This document shows positions 57,340 to 64,000 of a stretch of 64,000 nt of DNA, piece by piece; position 1 is the stretch's first letter; the number at the start of each line of letters is the position of its first letter. The position numbers and the translations under genes are program-made. The notes under the pieces were generated by a model. That model saw only the letters and a list, made by a program, of their open reading frames with translations. It was not told the DNA's origin and searched no databases. Source of the DNA: Bipolaris cookei (Eukaryota; Ascomycota; Dothideomycetes; Pleosporales; Pleosporaceae); NCBI GenBank assembly GCA_002286855.1, contig NRSV01000056.1, positions 1 to 64,000 on the forward strand, read 5' to 3'.

Positions 57340-57441
57340 CACACTACTACACACCACTCACACCACCACCACTACTACTACTACTACTTGCGGCTCTCTT
57401 TCCCCATGCCATGTGCTATGCATCCACATCCACATCCACAT
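57340..57441. repeat. (CAC)n, (ACT)n and (ATCCAC)n repeats
   Basis: A series of CAC/ACT trinucleotide runs followed by three to four ATCCAC units. Confidence 0.85.
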
Positions 57442-58055
57442 CCCTTTGCCTCCTCCATGCGGGGCTCCAGTCCACGATACTACTAGCATACTAGCACACA
57501 ACCACCCCCCAGCCTGGCTCGTCTCCACCAGCCTGCATGGCTACCAGGGACTCGTCATAATCGCCGTGCTCGTAGAGCACCCTATCCCGTCTTGCACCTT
57601 TGTACACACACTCGTCCCTCCCTCACTCGCAATCAGCCCTCAAGAAATGATAAACAAATGGCCTCAAAACAAAACATGTTACTAGATAGCACAACCCTTC
57701 TCCTGTCCATACATCCTGGCACCCCCCCCCATGCCGGCTTGCCGTCGTTCCGTCCAAGCAGCAAAGAGCCTCTCCCGACTTTCTCCATCCCATCTCACTG
57801 GCCCATGCCAAGCATAATCGCTCCCCCCCAGCTATCTTTGTTTGCATGCACCCAACCCTCGATCCACGCATGTACACATCCTGCCCCCCAAACCCTCGTT
57901 TGTGTGTAGCCAGATGTGACCGACTTGCTCACCGCTTTCGCGCTAGCCCTATCCACACCCCAACCACTTTTGGTAGCTTGACCTGTCCCTGTGACGCACC
58001 TCTCTTTTCGTTGCTTCTCCCATCCCTACCTTGGAGACGGGCTGCTCCCTAACAG

Positions 58056-60382
58056 CTCGCAACCTTCACCATTCCTTCACACTCGAGCAGCAGCCGGAGG
58101 CCCGCCAACATCCCGCTCCACAATCTCTCGTCCTCTGCTCGCCCACGCCAGCACGACTCTGCTTATCTGCTCGACGACCACGATAAGGATAGCACCCGCT
58201 CCTCCTTGGACACGCCCTCTTCCGAGTCCGATCTGTCTGTCTGGTCAGACACGGGCGATCTCGTCGACCAGCTTGCCAACCGCGAAGACCCTCTGCGCTT
58301 GCATCTTGAACAAGACCACGCCCCATCCAACCCCCGTCGGCACCAGAAGCGCGCCCGCTTCGCCGACCACGACTTGCACGAAAAGGGTGCCCAAGCCATC
58401 CGCAAGGAGGACATTGACATTCCCGATCCAGGTCCTCGCACAATCTCAAAGGCTGAGCGCATCCTCGCCGCCATCATGGCTCCCAACGATCGCCCGTCCC
58501 GTATCCACGGGCTGCACGGCAAGAAGTTGATGTAAGCTTCAAACAACACCCTCTTCCTCAATGTCGGCTAACAGTACCAGCTACTTCACCAGTGTCTTCG
58601 TTTCACTAGGTGTGTTCTTGTTTGGTTATGACCAGGGTGTCATGTCCGGAATTATTACGTGCGCCGTTCTGCTCCCATTCCGACTCGAGCATATCTGATT
58701 GTACTATAGGGGCATATACTTTAAGGATTACTTCAATCAGCCTACAGCTGCTGAGCTTGGCACAATGGTGGCCATTTTGGAAGTTGGCGCCTTCATCTCC
58801 TCACTGGTAGTCGGTCGCATCGGTGATGTACTAGGCCGCCGAAAAACAATTCTCTACGGCTCGCTCATCTTCGTTGTTGGCGGAGCTCTCCAGACCTTTG
58901 CAAATGGCATTCCCATGATGCTGCTAGGTAGGGTCATTGCTGGTCTTGGTGTCGGTACCCTGTCCACAATCGTCCCCGTTTACCAGTCCGAAATCTCACC
59001 CCCGCACAACAGAGGAAAGATGGGCTGTATCGAGTTTACGGGCAACATTGCTGGATATGCCGTCAGTGTGTGGGTCGACTACTTCTGTACCTACATCAAG
59101 AATGATTGGTCGTGGAGAGTGCCTCTCTTTATGCAGTGCATCATGGGCCTTCTTCTTGCTGGAGGTAGCTTGCTCATTTGCGAATCGCCAAGGTTTGTCT
59201 CTGGTCACAGCTTTCGACGTATGCTAATTCGCGCAGATGGCTATTGGATAACGATCACGACGAGGAGGGCATTGTAGTGATTGCCAATTTGTACGGAAAG
59301 GGCGATATCCACAACCCAAAAGCACGAGATGAATACCGAGAGATCAAGATGAACGTCCTGCTTCAGCGACAAGAAGGTGAACGTTCATATACCGACATGT
59401 TCAAACGATACTCCAAACGCGTCTTTATTGCCATGTCCGCCCAAGCCCTTGCGCAACTCAACGGAATCAACGTCATCTCGTACTATGCACCATTGGTCTT
59501 TGAGGAAGCTGGCTGGTACGGTCGCCAGGCCATCCTTATGACTGGCATCAACGCCATTACCTACCTGTTGTCCACTATTCCACCATGGTACATTGTCGAC
59601 TCGCTTGGTCGCCGCAAGATTCTCTTGTCCGGAGCGCTCATGATGTTGGTTTCTCTGTCTGCCATTTCCTACTTTATCTTCCTGCAAGCTTCGTGGACAC
59701 CCAACATGGTCGTCATATTTGTCATGATCTACAACGCCGCATTTGGATATTCATGGGGACCCATCCCTTGGTTGTACCCGCCCGAGATTCTTCCCCTCAG
59801 CATTCGTGCCAAGGGCGCCAGTTTGAGTACCGCTACCAACTGGGCATTCAACTGGCTTGTGGGAGAAATGACACCTATCCTCCAAGAGCACATCCAGTGG
59901 CGCCTGTACCTTATCCACGCCTTTTTCTGTGCTGTTAGTTTTGTTATCGGTAAGTTTGGTGCTCAATACCAAGGTCAAAGCCATGTGCTGACATGATCGT
60001 AGTATACTTCATTTACCCAGAAACTGCAAACGTTCGTCTTGAAGACATGAACTCGCTGTTCGGAGACGCCACCTCCGTTATGCCCACGCCCGAGACGATT
60101 GCGCAAGCCGAATCCATGTTTAGCGGTGAAGGCCGTGGCTCACCTGTACCTTCTCTCGACATTCGGGGCGGACGCCGTGCCCCCGACGAGTCCATTCCCG
60201 GACTCAGCATCGACCCTCCAGAAATCGAAGGTGGTAACAAGGACATGTCCAAGGCCGTTACCGACAATGGCGACGGCATTGGTGGCTGGATCAGCAACAT
60301 GGTCAAGAGGACAAAGGGCAATGGCGAAGGCGACAGCTCGCGCGGTGGAAAGTACAAGCAGATTGGACAGGATGAGGACTAG
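58056..60382 (+). CDS. MFS sugar transporter (first exon not resolved)
   Basis: Plasma-membrane sugar/H+ symporter or sensor of the Sugar_tr family. Exons visible are 58056-58531, 58575-58658, 58710-59192, 59237-59949 and 60003-60382. Frame from 58056 has no ATG before residue 141, and begins at an acceptor (CCCTAACAG), so a 5' exon with the start is missing from this model. Motifs: FGYDQGVMSGIIT (TM1), VGRIGDVLGRRK, CESPRWLLD, QLNGINVISYYAPLVFEEAG, VDSLGRRKILLS and YPETANVRLEDM, all in order. The cytosolic N-terminus is long (about 145 residues, Ser- and Arg-rich). The C-terminal tail of about 125 residues is also long and acidic and may regulate trafficking. Substrate is not evident. No key residue is missing. 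Confidence 0.9.
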
Positions 60383-61556
60383 ACGGCCCCTGCAGTAGTG
60401 CAAATGTACACGATTTCGCATTTCCTACACATGTGTCTGCATTTTGCAGCGGCCGCAGGCTACGGCAATGTTAGCATACTGCGAGCAAGCGAGTAAACAA
60501 GAGAGTGTTTTGGGTTGATAGAGAGTGTAAAGCATTGGCAAGGCGTTCGTTCTTCAGTAATCTGTGTCCCGATTGGGTAGAAAGTTTGCCAATTGAGATC
60601 CCGTCTGGGAGATTCTTTATTACTACTGGGTGCTTACCATTGCTGATAAAGGCCGAAGCACCACAGCTACGCTATACACCACAAACCCCCAAATTGTAAA
60701 CAATTACCCCATAGAACGGCCCCCGACCAAAGTTCTACATGGCCACGAGCTACATGGACTATAAGGGAATAATAATACCATTGCTAATGCTCTCTATATA
60801 TATGCGCCTTGGATCACAGAGGGGCTCAAAGTCTTCTTTGTCTAGTTTTCCATTTGTGATGTCAAGATCACATAAACTTGTACACGCCTAGAATGTACAT
60901 ACCACGTACACAGAGAGTTACTATATTTTGCGTACGGACCCTGGCTTTGATCATCTGTTACGACTGGGATTTGAGTTTGGTGACGTGCGCAAGTGCCATG
61001 TTCCTAGGCCCGCTCCCAGAATAGTAGCAACCAACCCAACTTGACCACTCGTTCGCTCTACAAAGAGATCGTTGCGACATGTTGACGGCAACGGGGGCTA
61101 TAAGCTCGGAAGCGTCTAGACTGCGTGGATTGTGGCTTTTATGTGACGGGGGCTGAGTGTGAGAGAGCAAAGTGAACAAGTGTCGCCTCTCCCCTTGCAC
61201 ATGCGCGGCTAGCTCCCTTTGCTCGTAGATCCAATTCGGGACAGCCCACCTCCTCGATTCTGCAGCACTGCGACTCTGGTCCATCGACCTTTCCTTCTTT
61301 GCGCCTCTTATGCCCTCATTCTGTGTGGGCCTTTCTTCTCCTCGTACGGCCCAACGGCCACTTTAATTTGATTGCCTTTCCTCGAGTTCACTTGCTTGCG
61401 TACGGCTGCACCGAGTGGTCGTGCAGCTCCTGTGGTACCGACTACTCGTTGAACCCCCCCAATTCGTATTTGAAGCCACGGGTCCCTTTCAGTCTTCTTA
61501 CACTACCCGGCGACCATATCCTTCATCAATCATAGACCGAGAAGCCGCTCCCTACA
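60383..61556. other. Intergenic, upstream of PMT2
   Basis: 3' flank of the sugar transporter and PMT2 promoter. No further gene seen. Confidence 0.5.
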
Positions 61557-64000
61557 ATGGCGTCAACCGCCCACGCAACAGGCACTGATGCGCAAGCCGA
61601 AGAGCTACGCAGGAGAAATGTAGCAACAAGACAAGATGCCTCCGCGCCACCAACGATACAGGTGCCGGACAAGGAAAAGTCAAAGGACAAGGTATGACCT
61701 CCTATATATGCGGCATTACGGCTGCCCGTCAAACAACGGCTGCCGAGTCCCTTGCTAACTTAGCCACAGCCTTTCAGCATCATCTCGCTGCTTGACGAGT
61801 ACGAGGTTATCTGGGCTCCTCTTATTTTCACTTTCTTCGCCTTCTTCACGCGCATGTACAAGATTGGCCTATCGCCGATTGTGACATGGGACGAGGCCCA
61901 GTAAGCACATCTGCTACCACATATGCGAACCATGTTCTGACCACAGGCAGCTTTGGCAAGTTCGGTTCACACTACCTCAAGCGCGAGTTCTATTTCGATG
62001 TCCACCCCCCGCTCGGCAAAATGCTTGTTGGTCTATCTGGATACCTTGCGGGATATAATGGTTCGTTTGAGTTCAAGTCTGGAGAAAAATATCCCGAGGA
62101 ACTCAACTACACCTTTATGCGCCTCTTCAACTCGGCTTTTGGCGCTGTCTGTATTCCGCTGGCATACTTCACCGCGAGGGAATTGAACTTCCGCAGGCCG
62201 ACTGTATGGTTCATTACACTGGCCGTTCTTTGCGAGAACTCGTACACTACAATCAGTCGCTTCATTCTTCTGGACTCGATGCTTCTCTGCTTCACCTTTA
62301 CAACCGTCTTCTGCTGGTCCAAGTTTCACCGCCTGCGCAACGACCCCTTCTCTCCGGAATGGGGTCTATGGTTGATGTTGACTGGTGTCTCAATCGGATG
62401 CGTGTGCAGTGTCAAGTGGGTTGGTTTCTTCGTCACCGCCTTGGTAGGACTGTACACGGCCGAAGATCTCTGGCACAAGTTTGGTGACCTCAAGATGCCC
62501 AAGGTATGTAATATGACCATTTGCTGTATAGTCAAGCTGACACGCCCAGGTCGAACTTGCCATGCACCTTGCTTTCCGAGTTTTTAGTCTTATACTCATT
62601 CCGCTCGCCGTTTACATGTTCTCCTTCTACCTGCACTTCATCATCCTCGAAAACAGTGGACCCGGCGACGCCCAGATGAGCTCCCTCTTCCAGGCAAATT
62701 TGAGGGGAACCCAGGTTGGTAAGGACAGTCCGTTGGAGATAGCGTACGGCTCTCGTGCCACCCTAAAGAACATGGGATATGGTGGTGGACTGCTACACTC
62801 TCACGTTCAGACATATCCTGAAGGCTCCGGACAACAACAAGTTACCTGCTACCACCACAAGGACGCCAACAACGACTGGTTCTTCTACCCTAATCGTCAC
62901 GAGGTCCCATACCAGCCAGACGAAGAGCTCCGATTTCCCGGTAATGGCGATGTCATCCGTCTTATCCACGCTCAGACCGGGCGCAACCTCCACTCGCATC
63001 AAGTCGCAGCTCCTGTTACTAAGGGTGACTGGGAAGTTTCTTGCTATGGCAACACGACTGTTGGCGACACCAAGGACCACTGGGTTATTGAGGTAGTCCG
63101 TGACGCTTCTTCCAGAGATCACTCGAGGCTCCGCACGCTCACCACAGCCTTCCGTCTCAGGCACAAAGATCTCGGCTGTTACCTCCGCGCTGGCAACGTC
63201 AACCTGCCCCAGTGGGGATTCAAACAAATTGAGACGACTTGCGTGAAGCAGAACAACCCGCGCGATGTCTACACACACTGGAACATCGAAAGCCACATCA
63301 ACGAAAGACTGCCGCCAGGTAACCCCGGCGACTACAAATCACCTTTCCTGCAGGACTTTATCCATCTCAATGTTGCCATGATGACGTCGAACAATGCGCT
63401 CGTTCCTGACCCGGACAAGCAGGACGATCTTGCGTCGAGCTTCTGGCAATGGCCCATTCTCCACGTTGGTCTTCGCATGTGCGGTTGGAATGATGACAGT
63501 AAGTGTGGACATGTTTGTTGGATTACTTTTTGATCAGCCACTAATATGAGGACAGTTGTCAAGTACTTTTTGCTTGGTAACCCAGCGATTTACTGGGGTA
63601 GCACTGCTTCGCTCGGCATCTTTGTTCTCATTGTGTTTTTCTACCTGGTGCGATGGCAACGCGGATACGACGATCTCAAGCAGTGGGAGATTGATCAGAT
63701 CCACTATGCGGGCATCTACCCGATTATCGGATGGTTCCTGCACTATATGCCGTTTGTGGCCATGGGCCGTGTGACGTATGTGCACCACTACTACCCGGCA
63801 CTGTGGTTTGCCATTCTGGTCATGGGCTTCTGCCTCGACTTTAGCACGAGGAAGCTGCCCAAACAGGTGCAGTGGGGCATCTTCACGGTGCTGTACGTGG
63901 TGGTGATTGGCCTGTACTGGTTCTTCCGCGCCATTTCGTTTGGCATGGTGGGACCCAGCAGCCAATGGAGGCACCTCAAATGGCTCAACAGCTGGAAGGT
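61557..64000 (+). CDS. PMT2: Protein O-mannosyltransferase, PMT2 type (3' end outside window)
   Basis: ER membrane enzyme that adds the first mannose from dolichyl-phosphate mannose to Ser/Thr of secreted proteins, working as a heterodimer with a Pmt1-type partner. Exons 61557-61691, 61770-61900, 61951-62503, 62550-63498 and 63556-64000+ continue in frame. The N-terminus is short and polar, then TM1 and the catalytic loop with VTWDEAHFGKFGSHY (Asp-Glu pair, about residue 85). DVHPPLGKMLVGLSGYLAGY is the Pmt2 signature. After TM5/6, three MIR repeats (about residues 320-515) contain SLLHSHVQTYPEGS-like blocks (LLHSHVQTYPEGSGQQQVTC), GRNLHSHQVAAPVT and GCYLRAGN. The C-terminal membrane half starts with KYFLLGNPAIYWG and has YVHHYYPALWFA. 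It runs off the window edge, so perhaps 60 residues are missing. It fits the family closely. Confidence 0.96.

Larger units (their letters stand above)
56020..58055. other. Divergent promoter region with low-complexity DNA
   Basis: Lies between the Chs7-family gene and the sugar transporter, and should hold both promoters and the unresolved first exon of the transporter. Many short tandem repeats occur. Long frames on both strands here follow repeat composition and are not supported as genes. Confidence 0.5.

Noticed and set aside
55899..57494. Several frames of 90-230 codons on both strands between the Chs7-family gene and the sugar transporter
   Set aside because: They follow tandem repeats and GC-rich promoter DNA and overlap each other. 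No recognisable protein.
1..64000. CRISPR array, bacterial operons, rRNA genes or a secondary-metabolite backbone gene
   Set aside because: None was seen. No regularly spaced repeats, no polyketide or peptide synthase modules, and the gene structure is eukaryotic.

Overview
This looks like 64 kb of nuclear DNA from a filamentous ascomycete. The protein-coding genes are split by short introns (about 45-75 bp, GT(A/G)AGT-type donors, YAG acceptors), and they include fungal markers: a Far11/STRIPAK subunit, a Cbf1-type bHLH factor, a Chs7-family membrane protein, a Pmt2-type mannosyltransferase, fungal rhodopsin-fold proteins, a DUF1996 protein and pogo/Fot1-type transposons. The transposon types would fit a Dothideomycete (Pleosporales), but that placement is an inference and was not tested.

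Left part (about 1-35.7 kb) is a transposon-rich accessory region. At least ten pogo/Fot1-type DNA transposon copies or pieces are recognisable by TA target duplications, terminal inverted repeats (TIRs) and HTH_psq/CENP-B/DDE coding. They fall into several families (called A to G here), and nearly all are broken by nonsense codons, frameshifts, internal deletions, end truncation or fusion. There is also a solo LTR with a 5-bp target duplication (17652-17856) and a second LTR-like piece (2337-2657). Between the elements lie apparently intact accessory genes: an APC-superfamily permease (3254-5171), two fungal rhodopsin-fold membrane proteins (6343-7594 and 29043-30434), a short-chain dehydrogenase (11557-12438), an MFS exporter (14956-16674) and a GH43 glycosidase (24127-25801). 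A DUF1996 gene (20071-21116) is dead, with at least four in-frame stops.

Middle (about 35.7-40.2 kb) is gene-poor. It holds one small gene for a 47-residue, Cys-rich, DnaJ-zinc-finger-like protein with a TATA box and CT-rich leader.

Right part (40.2-64 kb) is a core-genome block with no recognisable transposons: flavocytochrome b2-type L-lactate dehydrogenase, FAR11, CBF1, an FAH-family hydrolase, SSL1 (TFIIH), a Chs7-family protein, an MFS sugar transporter and PMT2 (cut by the window end). The functions here are housekeeping: carbon use, STRIPAK signalling, methionine/centromere-type bHLH regulation, transcription and repair, wall synthesis and protein O-mannosylation. Intergenic spaces carry many simple repeats. 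No operon-like logic joins the genes. The main structure of the window is the contrast between a decaying transposon-rich compartment and a conserved compartment.

Exon boundaries were assigned by hand from splice consensus plus frame continuity plus family conservation. No alignment or RNA evidence was available.
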